A DNA stretch of 64,000 bases from Bradyrhizobium sp. Ghvi (GCF_900115265.1 NZ_FOVU01000016.1:37550-101549); one strand, 5' to 3'. Numbered from the stretch's first letter, positions 40,713 to 51,075 are shown. The notes: a model not told the origin generated them from the letters alone. Translations and numbers: made by a program.

Positions 40713-41887
40713 GCAAAGTCATGAGCAAGCAAGCAAACGCCAACATTCTCTGGTTCCTTCCGACCCACGGCGATGGCCGTTATCTCGGCACCGGCATCGG
40801 CGGCCGCGAGGTCAATTTCAACTATCTGCGCCAGATCGCGCAGGCCGCCGACCAACTCGGCTATTACGGCGTGCTGCTGCCGACCGGGCGGTCCTGCGAG
40901 GATTCCTGGATCGCCGCCTCGAGCGTGGCGCCATTCACCGAGCGGTTGCGCTATCTCGTCGCCGTGCGCCCGGGCCTGCAATCGCCGACCGTCGCCGCAC
41001 GCATGACCGCGACGCTCGATCGCGTCACCAACGGCCGGCTGCTCGTCAACGTCGTCACCGGCGGAGATCCCGTCGAGAACAAGGGCGACGGCATCTTCCT
41101 CGGCCATGACGAGCGTTACGAAGTCACCCGCGAGTTCTTGGGCGTCTATAGCGACCTGCTCGCGGGCAAGACCGTCAATGTCGATGGCAAGCACATCCGC
41201 ATCGAGGATGGCAAGCTGCTGTTTCACCCCGTGCAGTCGCCGCGGCCGCCGCTCTATTTCGGCGGCTCGTCGGACGCGGGCATCGACGTCGCGGTCGACA
41301 CCGTCGACAAATATCTCACCTGGGGCGAGCCGCCGGCGCTGGTCGCCGAGAAGGTGGCGAAGGTGAGGGACATCGCGGCCGCTCGGGGCCGCAAACTCTC
41401 CTTCGGTATCCGGCTGCATGTGATCGTTCGCGAGTCCAACGAAGAGGCCTGGCGTGCGGCGGGCGAGCTGATCAAGCATGTCAGCGACGAGACCATCGCG
41501 GCCGCGCAGAAGAACTTTGCCCGCATGGACTCGGTCGGCCAGCAGCGCATGGCGCAGCTGCACGGCGGCAAGCGCGACAAGCTCGAGATCGCTCCGAACC
41601 TCTGGGCCGGTGTCGGCCTCGTGCGTGGCGGCGCCGGCACGGCGCTGGTCGGCGATCCCCAGACGGTCGCCGCGCGTATCAAGGAGTATCAGGACATCGG
41701 GATCGATACGTTCATCATGTCGGGCTATCCGCATCTGGAGGAAGCCTATCGGTTCGCCGAGCTGGTCTTCCCGCTGCTGTCGCTGGAGCAGCCGAGCAAC
41801 GTGACCAGGCTGCACTTCAACGGCGGCCCGTTCGGCGAGTCGGTCGGCAGCGACTACCGTCCGCAGCACAGGGTTTCGCAATCATGA
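40709..41887 (+). CDS. ssuD: FMNH2-dependent alkanesulfonate monooxygenase
   Basis: 392 residues from the ATG at 40709 (MSKVMSKQANANILWFLPTHGDGRYLG); the ATG at 40721 is possible. Luciferase-like TIM barrel with GYYGVLLPTGRSCEDSW, VNVVTGGDPVENKGDG, HVIVRESNEEAW and a long insertion typical of SsuD. It cleaves alkanesulfonates to an aldehyde and sulfite using FMNH2 and O2. Between the binding-protein genes and ssuC with ATGA overlaps at both ends. The flavin reductase at 43568 can supply FMNH2. Confidence 0.96.
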   Translation: MSKVMSKQANANILWFLPTHGDGRYLGTGIGGREVNFNYLRQIAQAADQLGYYGVLLPTGRSCEDSWIAASSVAPFTERLRYLVAVRPGLQSPTVAARMTATLDRVTNGRLLVNVVTGGDPVENKGDGIFLGHDERYEVTREFLGVYSDLLAGKTVNVDGKHIRIEDGKLLFHPVQSPRPPLYFGGSSDAGIDVAVDTVDKYLTWGEPPALVAEKVAKVRDIAAARGRKLSFGIRLHVIVRESNEEAWRAAGELIKHVSDETIAAAQKNFARMDSVGQQRMAQLHGGKRDKLEIAPNLWAGVGLVRGGAGTALVGDPQTVAARIKEYQDIGIDTFIMSGYPHLEEAYRFAELVFPLLSLEQPSNVTRLHFNGGPFGESVGSDYRPQHRVSQS

Positions 41888-42690
41888 GCCTGATCGACAG
41901 TGTCTCTCTTCCCCGCAACTTCCGCCTGACGCGGATGGATGGCCTGATCCAGTGGATCCTGCCGCTTGCCATTATCGCGATCTGGCAGGTCGCGACCGTG
42001 ACCGGCTTCGTGCCGACCCGCGTGCTGCCGGCGCCGAGCGACGTCGTGCTCGCCGGCTGGAAGCTGCTGCTCTCCGGCGAACTGATCCGCAACATCTGGG
42101 TCTCGTTCTGGCGCGCCTCGATCGGCTTTTTGATTGGCGGCAGCATCGGTTTCGCTTTCGGGCTCGCCAATGGCTTGTCGCAGCTCTCGGCCAGGCTCAC
42201 CGACACGATGCTGCAAATGGTGCGCAACGTGCCGCATCTGGCGCTGATCCCGCTCGTCATCCTCTGGTTCGGCATCGACGAGAGTGCAAAGCTGTTCCTG
42301 GTGGCGCTCGGCGTATTCTTCCCGATCTACCTCAACACGCTGCACGGCATTCGCACCGTCGATCCGCAGCTGATCGAGATGGGCCGCATCTACGGCATGA
42401 GCGATGGCGAACTGTTCCGCCGCGTCATCTTCCCGGGCGCGCTGCCCTCGATCTTCGTCGGCATCCGCTTCGCGCTCGGCATCATGTGGTTGACCCTGAT
42501 CGTCGCCGAAACCATCGCCGCGTCCTCAGGGCTCGGCTACATGGCGATGCAGGCGCGCGAGTTCATGCTGATCGACGTCGTCGTGCTTTCGATCCTGATC
42601 TACGCGCTGCTCGGCAAGCTCGCCGACAGCGCCTCCCGCGTGCTGGAGCGGGCGACGCTCGCCTGGCACCCCGCCTTCCAGAAACGTTGA
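41884..42690 (+). CDS. ssuC: Sulfonate ABC transporter permease
   Basis: 268 residues with six membrane helices (WILPLAIIAIWQVATVTGF, IGFLIGGSIGFAFGLANGL, LFLVALGVFFPIYLN, IMWLTLIVAETIAAS, VVVLSILIYALLGKLADS) and the EAA-type coupling loop EMGRIYGMSDGELFRRVIFPGALPSIFVGIRFALG. Inner-membrane channel of the SsuABC importer. ATGA overlap with ssuD; ssuB follows after 8 bp. Confidence 0.95.
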   Translation: MSLIDSVSLPRNFRLTRMDGLIQWILPLAIIAIWQVATVTGFVPTRVLPAPSDVVLAGWKLLLSGELIRNIWVSFWRASIGFLIGGSIGFAFGLANGLSQLSARLTDTMLQMVRNVPHLALIPLVILWFGIDESAKLFLVALGVFFPIYLNTLHGIRTVDPQLIEMGRIYGMSDGELFRRVIFPGALPSIFVGIRFALGIMWLTLIVAETIAASSGLGYMAMQAREFMLIDVVVLSILIYALLGKLADSASRVLERATLAWHPAFQKR

Positions 42691-42698
42691 GAGTGACA

Positions 42699-43535
42699 AT
42701 GCAGACAGCGCTTCGTGCGGCCTTTTCCGAGAGCGAACTCGCCAGCCGCGCCAATTTCGTACCCCATGCCCGCGCGGCACGCGAGGAGCGGCCGGTTCAC
42801 ACCAGCGGCCTGCCGCTCAGCATCCGCGGCTTGCGCAAGTCCTTCGGCGACAATGAGGTGCTGCGCGGCATCGATTTGCACATCCCGGTCGGCCAGTTTG
42901 TCGCGATCGTCGGCAAGAGTGGCTGCGGCAAGAGCACGCTGCTGCGCCTCATCGCCGGCCTCGAAAAGATTGACGCCGGCAGCATCAGCTTTGGCGACGA
43001 AGTCCAGGCGGAAGACATCCGCGTGATGTTTCAGGAGCCCCGGCTCTTGCCTTGGGCGCGGGTGCTGGCCAATGTCGAGGTCGGTCTCGGCCGCGACCGT
43101 GCCACCAGTGATGCGCAATTGCGCGCGGAAAAAGCGCTTGCCGAAGTGGGCCTCGCCGACAAGCGCGACCAGTGGCCGTCGGTGCTGTCGGGCGGCCAGA
43201 AGCAGCGCGTCGCGCTCGCCCGCGCGCTGGTCTCGCGGCCGCGTGTGCTCGCCTTTGACGAGCCGCTCGGTGCGCTGGATGCATTGACCCGGATCTCGAT
43301 GCAGCGGCTTCTGGAGCGGGTCTGGCGCGACCAGGGCTTTACCGCCATCCTGGTAACCCACGACGTCTCCGAAGCAGTCGCCTTGGCCGATCGGGTGCTG
43401 GTGATCGAGGAGGGGCGGATTGCCCATGACGTCATGGTTAACGCCAGCAGACCGCGCGAGCGGGGCTCGGTCGAGCTTGCCGGCCTTGAAGGCTCGATCC
43501 TGAGCCATCTTTTGTCGGCGGATGATCGTACCTAA
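42699..43535 (+). CDS. ssuB: Sulfonate ABC transporter ATP-binding protein
   Basis: 278 residues from the ATG at 42699 (MQTALRAAFSESELASRANF). Walker A GKSGCGKST, Q-loop VMFQEPRLLPW, signature LSGGQKQRVALARALV, Walker B LAFDEPLGALD, H-loop VTHDVSEAVALADRV. The N-terminal 38-residue extension before the ABC core is slightly longer than in E. coli SsuB. Drives uptake through SsuC. GC-rich host-like codon use. Confidence 0.95.
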   Translation: MQTALRAAFSESELASRANFVPHARAAREERPVHTSGLPLSIRGLRKSFGDNEVLRGIDLHIPVGQFVAIVGKSGCGKSTLLRLIAGLEKIDAGSISFGDEVQAEDIRVMFQEPRLLPWARVLANVEVGLGRDRATSDAQLRAEKALAEVGLADKRDQWPSVLSGGQKQRVALARALVSRPRVLAFDEPLGALDALTRISMQRLLERVWRDQGFTAILVTHDVSEAVALADRVLVIEEGRIAHDVMVNASRPRERGSVELAGLEGSILSHLLSADDRT

Positions 43536-43567
43536 ATAGACGGAAACCCCAGTTCGGGGAGAATGCC

Positions 43568-44149
43568 ATGAATCTAGTCCCTCGCGAGCTCATGACCGAA
43601 ACCGCCGTCTCGTCCGCCGATTTTCGCGGCGCCATGCGCCACCTCACCGGCGGCGTCAGCGTCATCACCGCCGGACGGGGCAAGGACATCACCGGCATGA
43701 CGGTGACGTCCGTGACCTCATTGGCGGTCGATCCGCCGACGCTGCTGGTCAGCGTCAACCGCGATGCCTCGTCCTTCCCGCTGATCCGCCGCCACGGTGC
43801 GTTCGGCGTGAATATCCTCGCCGCCGATCAGCTCGATGTCGCCGAACGTTTTGCCGGCAGGGGTGGCTTGAAGGGGGCTGATCGTTTCGCGGGCAGCCAG
43901 TGGGTCACGGCCGTATCCGGCGTGCCGCTGCTGGTCGGCGCCCTGTCCGCGGTCGATTGCGAGGTCGAGGACATCATCGAGCGGCACTCGCATGGCATCG
44001 TCATCGGCCGCGTCAGGAACATCAAGAACTCGGCGCGGTCAGCGGCGCTTGCCTATTGGCACGGCCAGTATGTGGCGGTGGACCAGGACGAAGACGCCGC
44101 AAGGCTCGCCGAGATCAGCGTTCCCGCCCGCAGCCGCCGCGGCGTTTGA
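43568..44149 (+). CDS. Flavin reductase (HpaC-like fold) of the sulfonate operon
   Basis: 193 residues from the ATG at 43568 with GGGGAGAA upstream. Flavin-reductase split-barrel family: FRGAMRHLTGGVSVITAG, GMTVTSVTSLAVDPPTLLVSVNRDAS, HGAFGVNILAADQLDVAERFAGR and C-terminal RSAALAYWHGQYVAV. It would make FMNH2 for SsuD. E. coli uses the flavodoxin-like SsuE for this step, so here a non-homologous enzyme fills the role. Last enzyme gene of the operon. Confidence 0.93.
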   Translation: MNLVPRELMTETAVSSADFRGAMRHLTGGVSVITAGRGKDITGMTVTSVTSLAVDPPTLLVSVNRDASSFPLIRRHGAFGVNILAADQLDVAERFAGRGGLKGADRFAGSQWVTAVSGVPLLVGALSAVDCEVEDIIERHSHGIVIGRVRNIKNSARSAALAYWHGQYVAVDQDEDAARLAEISVPARSRRGV

Positions 44150-44239
44150 TCGCCGCAAGCGTGCGCAGGCTGGCCTTTTCCGCGTCATCGCTCTAGAAGC
44201 GCCCTGAGCCGTTGCGCCGCGACGGCAATGGAGCGAACG

Positions 44240-44395
44240 ATGAAACGCGTCGGGACCTGGGCCTTCTATGCCGTCGGCGCGCTGGCGATCGCCTATCTCG
44301 TGCTCTATGCCTATGCGATGTTCCGCGGCCAGCAATTCGTGCCCGGCGATCCCATCCACATCTTCCGCAAGCCAGACGCGCCGAGCTATTCGTAA
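44240..44395 (+). CDS. 51-residue single-pass membrane peptide after the sulfonate operon
   Basis: ATG at 44240 opens MKRVGTWAFYAVGALAIAYLV and continues to a TAA at 44393-44395; GGAG lies 6 nt before the start. One TM helix (about residues 7-28) is followed by MFRGQQFVPGDPIHIFRKPDAPSYS, outside the membrane. It was too short for routine ORF lists. It begins 90 bp after the flavin reductase on the same strand. Function unknown; good ribosome binding site and membrane helix argue that it is a real small protein. Confidence 0.65.
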   Translation: MKRVGTWAFYAVGALAIAYLVLYAYAMFRGQQFVPGDPIHIFRKPDAPSYS

Positions 44396-44406
44396 GGCTC
44401 TCTCCT

Positions 44407-44491
44407 CGTCATGGCCGGGCTTGACCCGGCCATCCACGCGCAACTGCGATTGACGAGAGACGTGGATGCCCGGTCGAGCCCGGGCATGACG
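44407..44491. repeat. Intergenic nested palindrome (CGTCATGGCCGGGC / CCCGGGCATGACG arms)
   Basis: Outer arms at 44407-44420 and 44479-44491 are complementary with one or two mismatches; inner CCGGCCATCCACG pairs with CGTGGATGCCCGG. Same overall plan as the GTCATTCCGGGG repeats. It lies between the convergent 51-residue peptide and M20 peptidase genes. Confidence 0.75.
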
Positions 44492-44505
44492 GAGTGCGAG
44501 GCTGA

Positions 44506-45654
44506 CTATCCCTTTAGGATCGCCAGCGCCAGGGCCTGCGCGCGCGGCACGATACTGTCGAGCTCCAGATATTCCTCCGGCGTGTGCGCGAGCCCACCGA
44601 CCGGCCCGAGGCCGCAAATGGTCGGCGTGCCCACTGCGGCGGTGAAGCCGGAATCGGCGCAGCCGCCGGAGAACTCGCCCTGGAGCGTCGTGAGGCCAAC
44701 CTGCCTTGCGGCGGCCTGATAGCCTTCGAACAGCGCCTTAGAGGCCTCGCTCTGCACGACCGGCACGAACTCGCCCTTGATCGTCAGCGTTGCACTGGTG
44801 CCTGGAACGAAAGATGTCGCGACGATCTTCTCGATCGCGGCCATCACCCTCGCGCGGTCGGCCGGATCGACATAGCGCATGTCGATCTGACCCTCGGCGT
44901 AAGGCGCGGTCGTGTTGACGGACTGTCCGCCCGAGACGAGGCCGACATTGAGCGTGATGCCCTTGTCGAGATCGGTCAGCGCGTGGATATGAACGATCTT
45001 GTGCGCGAGCTCGCCGATCGCGCTGACGCCCGCAGCAAAGTTCGCGCCGGAATGTGCCGCCTTGCCGGTGATGGCCATATGCATGAAGATGCCGCCCTTG
45101 CGCCCGGTGACGACGTTGCCCGTGGGGCGGCCCGGCTCGGAATTGAACACGGCACGCGCGGAGCGCCCTTCGCGTTCGATCACGGGGCGCGACGATGGCG
45201 AGCCGATCTCCTCGTCCGACGTGATCAGGACCTTGATCGGATGCGGGTTGCCGCCGAATTTATGGAAGGCGGTCGCCACGAACACGTTCATGACGAGGCC
45301 GGACTTCATGTCGGCGACGCCGGGACCGTAGGCGCGACCATCCCGGATCGTAAAGGGGCGACGCTTGGCTTCATCTTTGCCGAACACGGTGTCGCGATGC
45401 CCCATCAACAACACCGGCTTTTCGTTGCTGCCGGGTTTCGTCACCTCGGCATGGATCGCGTCGCCGAACGTGGCGTTGGCCTCGCGCCGGAACGGGATGC
45501 CATGCTCGGAAAAATGCCGCTCGAACCGCGCACCGACCGCATCGACGCCTTCCTTGTCATAGGACCCGGAATCGATGTTCACGACGTCGCGGAGCAGATC
45601 GATCATCGCCTGCTTCTGCGACGCCAGCCAATCCGTGATTTGAGCTTCAGACAT
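44506..45654 (-). CDS. M20 family metallopeptidase (carboxypeptidase G2-like)
   Basis: 382 residues. Two-zinc site residues are visible: His in LLMGHRDTVF, bridging Asp in GPGVADMKSG, general base and ligand Glu-Glu in ITSDEEIGS, Glu in VFNSEPGR and the C-terminal His in GGLAHTPEEYLELDS. A dimerisation domain lies between (about 190-300). No signal peptide, so cytoplasmic, unlike secreted CPG2. It would cleave a C-terminal Glu or another acyl amino acid. Free-standing gene downstream of the sulfonate operon on the other strand. Confidence 0.92.
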   Translation of the reverse strand: MSEAQITDWLASQKQAMIDLLRDVVNIDSGSYDKEGVDAVGARFERHFSEHGIPFRREANATFGDAIHAEVTKPGSNEKPVLLMGHRDTVFGKDEAKRRPFTIRDGRAYGPGVADMKSGLVMNVFVATAFHKFGGNPHPIKVLITSDEEIGSPSSRPVIEREGRSARAVFNSEPGRPTGNVVTGRKGGIFMHMAITGKAAHSGANFAAGVSAIGELAHKIVHIHALTDLDKGITLNVGLVSGGQSVNTTAPYAEGQIDMRYVDPADRARVMAAIEKIVATSFVPGTSATLTIKGEFVPVVQSEASKALFEGYQAAARQVGLTTLQGEFSGGCADSGFTAAVGTPTICGLGPVGGLAHTPEEYLELDSIVPRAQALALAILKG

Positions 45655-45762
45655 GTGCTTCCTCGCGTGGGTGTCACGCGGGGTTATAGGGCCTGGCGTG
45701 GCGGTGACCTAGTCGCGAGATGCGGTGCGGCCATGTGTTCGCCCCATGCGGGCTACCATTTG

Positions 45763-45797
45763 GCAAAAACAAAATGCCCGGACTGTGCCCGGGCATT
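45763..45797 (-). terminator. Rho-independent terminator of flbD
   Basis: AATGCCCGG (45773-45781) pairs with CCGGGCATT (45789-45797) around a 7-base loop; on the minus strand the stem is followed by TTTGTTTTTG. It starts 26 bp past the flbD stop and ends the flagellar transcript. Confidence 0.9.
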
Positions 45798-45822
45798 CTC
45801 ATCCTCCACCTTTACTGGATCC

Positions 45823-47208
<1,386 letters not shown>

Positions 47209-47261
47209 GTCAGTCTCCTGTCCGTCTGGTCGCGCTGCCGCGCTTCATTCCCTGCGTTGCG

Positions 47262-47612
47262 TTAACCGCGTTCCGTCCTGATGATTTCCGTCATGGTCAC
47301 ACCGAGCTTGTCCTCGACTAGGACCACCTCGCCGCGGGCGACGAGCTTGTTGTTGACGTAGATATCGATGGCCTCGCCGACGCGGCGGTCGAGCTCGAGC
47401 ACGGTGCCGGGCCCGAGCTTGAGGAGCTCGCCGACATCCATCTTGGAGCGGCCGAGCACCGCCGAGACCTGCACCGGCACGTCGAAGACGGCCTCGAGGT
47501 CGGCCGCGACACGCGCCGCATATTCGTCCTCGTTGTAGCCGACGTCGGCGCCGGTGGGCGGCAACGGGCCGTTGAGATCGGGCAGCGGGACCTGTCCGTC
47601 GGTGTCGCTCAT
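47262..47612 (-). CDS. fliN: Flagellar motor switch protein FliN
   Basis: 116 residues (MSDTDGQVPLPDLN). The SpoA domain fills the C-terminal 75 residues: LEAVFDVPVQVSAVLGRSKMDVGELLKLGPGTVLELDRRVGEAIDIYVNNKLVARGEVVLVEDKLGVTMTEI. Forms the C-ring with FliG and FliM and binds FliH for export. It lies 3 bp after fliH. fliM is not in this window. Confidence 0.96.
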   Translation of the reverse strand: MSDTDGQVPLPDLNGPLPPTGADVGYNEDEYAARVAADLEAVFDVPVQVSAVLGRSKMDVGELLKLGPGTVLELDRRVGEAIDIYVNNKLVARGEVVLVEDKLGVTMTEIIRTERG

Positions 47613-47615
47613 GGC

Positions 47616-48239
47616 TTAGTTCCCCTTGCGGGACGCGATATAGCGTCCGACCATGTCGTCGATCTTGGCTGCGATGGCGCTGCGCTCCAGCACAACGCCG
47701 CCATCGGCCCATTCGATCCGGCAGTCGCCGGTGGCAATTTCAGGTTCGGCCAGGATCACCAGCCGTCCTTCAAAGCCGCTCTGCTTGGCGAGCCGCTCGA
47801 TCTTCTCGCGTGCGCTGTCATAGAGGGCGTCGTTGATGCGAACCACGAGATGCGGCGTCGCGACCAGGTGCGAGAAGCAATCCTTGACCAGCGCCATGAT
47901 CTCGCCGAGCGGCTCGGCGTCGATCAGGTCGGCGCAGAGCTTGCGCGCCACCGCGATCGCGACCTCGACCGCCTCGGTCTCCATCTTCGTTTCGATGTTG
48001 CCGATGCCCGACGCGACGCCCCGGATACCGATACTGATCTCTTCCATCGCAAGCGCGACGCGGCGGTCGCTCTCGGCCTTGGCCTCGCGCTGGCCTGCGG
48101 CAAAGCCGTCCTGGTAGGCGCGCGCTTCGGCTTCCGCGACCTTCTGCGCGATTTCGGCCGCGGTTGCGGCCTTCTCGCGCGTCCGGTCGGGCGCGGCAAA
48201 GTCGGTATCGAACAGGAATTTGGCGGGGGCGCCCATCAA
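47616..48239 (-). CDS. fliH: Flagellar assembly protein FliH (FlbE-like)
   Basis: 207 residues. An Ala/Glu-rich helical N-terminus (EKAATAAEIAQKVAEAEARAYQDGFAAGQREAKAESDRR) with GxxxG-type spacing leads to a C-terminal domain ending RIEWADGGVVLERSAIAAKIDDMVGRYIASRKGN, as in FliH/SctL. It regulates the export ATPase FliI and docks to FliN. In Caulobacter the gene in this position is called flbE. The start at 48239 (MMGAPAKF) overlaps the fliG stop by 4 bp. Confidence 0.88.
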   Translation of the reverse strand: MMGAPAKFLFDTDFAAPDRTREKAATAAEIAQKVAEAEARAYQDGFAAGQREAKAESDRRVALAMEEISIGIRGVASGIGNIETKMETEAVEVAIAVARKLCADLIDAEPLGEIMALVKDCFSHLVATPHLVVRINDALYDSAREKIERLAKQSGFEGRLVILAEPEIATGDCRIEWADGGVVLERSAIAAKIDDMVGRYIASRKGN

Positions 48240-49333
48240 TACACCAGCTCGTCGTCAGCGCGGTTCTTGGTCAGCATGATCTCGCCCTTCGCGGCGAGGT
48301 CCTTGGCGAGATTGACCAGCAGCGCCTGGGCCTCGTCGACGTCGCGCAGCCGCACAGGTCCCATCGCCGCCATGTCGTCCTGCAGCATCTTGGCCGCGCG
48401 CGAGGACATGCTGCCGAAGAAGAAGTTGCGAACGTCCTCGTTGGCGCTCTTCAGCGCCACGCCGAGCTTGTCCTTGTCGACGTTGCGCATCAGCGTCTGG
48501 GCCGAGCCGGAATCGAGCTTCACGAGGTCGTCGAAGGTGAACATCAGCGCCTTGATGCGCTCGGCCGATTCCCGGTTGTCCTCTTCGAGCGAGGTGATGA
48601 AGCGGGTTTCGGTCTGGCGGTCGAAATTGTTGAAGATTTCCGCCATCACCTCGTGAGCGTCGCGGCGGCGGGTCTGCGACAGGTTCGACATGAATTCGGT
48701 GCGCAGCGTCTTCTCCACGCTCTCGATCACCTCCTTCTGCACCGCTTCCATCTTCAGCATGCGGTTGACGACGTCCAGCGCGAGGTCTTCGGGGAAGATG
48801 CCGAGCACGCGCGCGGCATGCTCCGGCTTCAGCTTCGACAGCACCACGGCGATGGTCTGCGGATATTCGTTCTTGAGGTAGTTGGCGAGGACCTCTTCCT
48901 GCACGTTGGAGAGCTTCTCCCACATGTTGCGGCCGGCGGGGCCGCGGATCTCGTCCATGATGCCGTTGACGCGCTCCGGCGGCAGATATTGCTGGAGCAG
49001 GCGCTCGGTCGCGTCGAAATTGCCCATCAGCGCGCCCGAGGCCGACATGCGCGAGACGAATTCGAGCAGCATGTCCTCGACCGTGTCGACTTCGACGGTG
49101 CCGAGCGTCGACATTTCCAGCGAAAGCTGACGAACCTCGTCGTCGTCGAGCAGGCTCCAGATCTTGCCGCCATATTGCTCGCCGAGCGCCAGCATCAGGA
49201 TCGCAGCGCGGCGGGGGCCGGTCAATTGCTCGGGGCCCTTGCCGTCCTTGGTCCGGTTGCCGGCGCGCTGACCGAGCGTGGAGATCACGCTGGTGATGTC
49301 GTTCGAGTTGGCGTTTTGCAAGGAGGCGGCCAT
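48236..49333 (-). CDS. fliG: Flagellar motor switch protein FliG
   Basis: 365 residues. Middle domain with PRRAAILMLALGEQYGGKIWSLLDDDEVRQLSLEMSTLG, EHAARVLGIFPEDLALDVVNRM, and the torque-generating C-terminal domain (IKALMFTFDDLVKLDSGSAQTLMRNVDKDKLGVALKSANEDVRNFFFGSMSSRAAKMLQDDM). It couples MotA to the rotor and sits on FliF. N-terminal 30 residues are a variable extension. It follows fliF by 33 bp. Confidence 0.97.
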   Translation of the reverse strand: MAASLQNANSNDITSVISTLGQRAGNRTKDGKGPEQLTGPRRAAILMLALGEQYGGKIWSLLDDDEVRQLSLEMSTLGTVEVDTVEDMLLEFVSRMSASGALMGNFDATERLLQQYLPPERVNGIMDEIRGPAGRNMWEKLSNVQEEVLANYLKNEYPQTIAVVLSKLKPEHAARVLGIFPEDLALDVVNRMLKMEAVQKEVIESVEKTLRTEFMSNLSQTRRRDAHEVMAEIFNNFDRQTETRFITSLEEDNRESAERIKALMFTFDDLVKLDSGSAQTLMRNVDKDKLGVALKSANEDVRNFFFGSMSSRAAKMLQDDMAAMGPVRLRDVDEAQALLVNLAKDLAAKGEIMLTKNRADDELVY

Positions 49334-49366
49334 GTCAGATCACTGCTTGATTCACTTGGCTAAGGT

Positions 49367-50980
49367 TCACTTGGTGGGCTCCGTCAGCCATTGACGGATG
49401 ATGGCGACGGTTTCGTTGGGGTTGCGCTCGGCGAGCTCGCCGACGCGATGAACGGACTGGGCATGGACCTGGCCCTGGATGGTGGCGACGTCGATCGCGC
49501 TGGCGGCGCCGCCCGGGATCAGCGCCTGGCCGGCGGCAGGCGCGGCCTCTTCGGAGGCGGCGGGGCCGGAGAGCACGCCTGATATGGCGGCGGCGACTTC
49601 GTCGGAGGCGAGGATGCGCTTCACCAGCGGGCGGATCACCATGAACATCACGACGAGGCCGAGCAGCATCATCACGCCGAGCTCGACGAAATACATGATG
49701 TCGTCCTTGGTGAACTGCAGCATGCCGAGGAAGCCGGAGGGCTCTGCGATCGGGGCGGTGGAGGGCGCGTCAGCAAAGCGCAGATTGACGACCTCGACCT
49801 GGTCGCCGCGCTTCTGGTCGAAGCCGATCGCAGAGCGCACCAGGGTGGCGATGCGGTCGAGCTGCTCCTTGGTGCGGTCCTGATAGGCGAGCTCGCCCTT
49901 GTCGTTCTTGGTGTAGATGCCGTCGACCAGCACCGCGACCGAGATGCGGTTGACCCTGCCAGCCTCGGTCACCTCGGTCTTGGTGGTGCGGGAGATCTCG
50001 TAATTGTTGGTCTCCTCGGACTTCTTGGTCTGGTCCTTCGCCGGCACGCCGCTGTTCTGCTGGTTGCCGGGGAGTTCGTTGTTGACGGTGACCTGGCCAT
50101 TGGTGTCGGCGGTGAGGCTGCTCTCTTCGCGGGTCTGGGTCGAGCGCAGCACGCGGCCCTCGGGATCGAACTTGTCCGAGGTCTGGGTGATCTTGTTGAA
50201 GTCGAAATCGGCGGAGAGCTGGACGCGGGCGCGGCCCGAACCGACCACGGAGGAGACGATGTCCTCGACCTCCTTGCGCAGCCGCTTTTCGAAGGCGATG
50301 CGCCGGTCGTCGCCTGCGGCCTGCTCCGGATCGGTGGCGGCGCCGTCGGCGAGCAGCTGGCCGGCCTCGTCCACGATCGACACCCGCTGCGGTTTCAGGC
50401 CGTTGACGGCGGAAGCGACGAGGTGGCGGATGGCGCGGATCTGCTGAGCTTCGAGCGAGCCGCGGACCCGCACCACGATCGAGGCGGACGGCTCCGGCGC
50501 CTCGCGCGCGAACAGCGGACGCTCGGGCAGGACGAGGTGGACGCGGGCGGCCTGGATCCGGTCGATGGCGCGGATGGTACGGGCGAGTTCGCCTTCCAGC
50601 GCACGCAGATGATTGATGTTCTGGACGAAAGACGTGGTGCCGAGGGCGTCCGACTTGTCGAAGACTTCATAGCCGACGCCGCCGCCCTTGGGCAGGCCGC
50701 CCTCGGCGAGCTTCATGCGCAGGCGAGTGACCTTGTCCTTGGGCACCATGATGATGCTGCCATCATTGCGTAGCTCATACTGAATGCCCTGGCGCTCCAG
50801 GTCTTTGATAATGCTGGAGGAATCCTCCATGCTGAGGTCGGTGAACAGCGTCGTCATCTGCGGCGTGGTGACTCGCATGATGACAAAGGCAAAGAAGCCG
50901 ATGAGCGCGGCGGTGACCGCGATCATCGCCCCGAAGCGGGCGGCGCCGATACCTTTTAAAAAGTCCGCAAGACCTTGCAA
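49367..50980 (-). CDS. fliF: Flagellar MS-ring protein FliF
   Basis: 537 residues from a TTG at 50980 (MQGLADFLKGIGAARFG) with GGGGCGG just upstream. TM1 about 19-41 (IAVTAALIGFFAFVIMRV), ring-building motifs YELRNDGSIIMVPKDKVTRLRMKLAEGGLPKGGGVGYEVFDKSD and LEGELARTIRAIDRIQAARVHLVLPERPLFARE, TM2 near 435-460 (YFVELGVMMLLGLVVMFMVIRPL) and a C-terminal FliG-binding tail. First gene of the operon. A TTAA-N6-TTAA dyad lies 82 bp before the start. Confidence 0.96.
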   Translation of the reverse strand: MQGLADFLKGIGAARFGAMIAVTAALIGFFAFVIMRVTTPQMTTLFTDLSMEDSSSIIKDLERQGIQYELRNDGSIIMVPKDKVTRLRMKLAEGGLPKGGGVGYEVFDKSDALGTTSFVQNINHLRALEGELARTIRAIDRIQAARVHLVLPERPLFAREAPEPSASIVVRVRGSLEAQQIRAIRHLVASAVNGLKPQRVSIVDEAGQLLADGAATDPEQAAGDDRRIAFEKRLRKEVEDIVSSVVGSGRARVQLSADFDFNKITQTSDKFDPEGRVLRSTQTREESSLTADTNGQVTVNNELPGNQQNSGVPAKDQTKKSEETNNYEISRTTKTEVTEAGRVNRISVAVLVDGIYTKNDKGELAYQDRTKEQLDRIATLVRSAIGFDQKRGDQVEVVNLRFADAPSTAPIAEPSGFLGMLQFTKDDIMYFVELGVMMLLGLVVMFMVIRPLVKRILASDEVAAAISGVLSGPAASEEAAPAAGQALIPGGAASAIDVATIQGQVHAQSVHRVGELAERNPNETVAIIRQWLTEPTK

Positions 50981-51061
50981 GCAACCGCCCCGACAGATTC
51001 GACCCGCATTCCAAGAGCGGACGAGTGGGCAATTATTGCCTAGGTGATGGTTTCGATATGG

Positions 51062-51075
51062 TTAACGAACGTTAA
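51062..51075. promoter_or_regulatory. TTAA-N6-TTAA dyad upstream of fliF (CtrA-like, spacing one short)
   Basis: TTAACGAACGTTAA, 82 bp before the fliF start. CtrA recognises TTAA-N7-TTAA in alphaproteobacteria and controls fliF in Caulobacter; here the spacer is 6. It could be a variant CtrA site or an unrelated palindrome. Confidence 0.45.
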
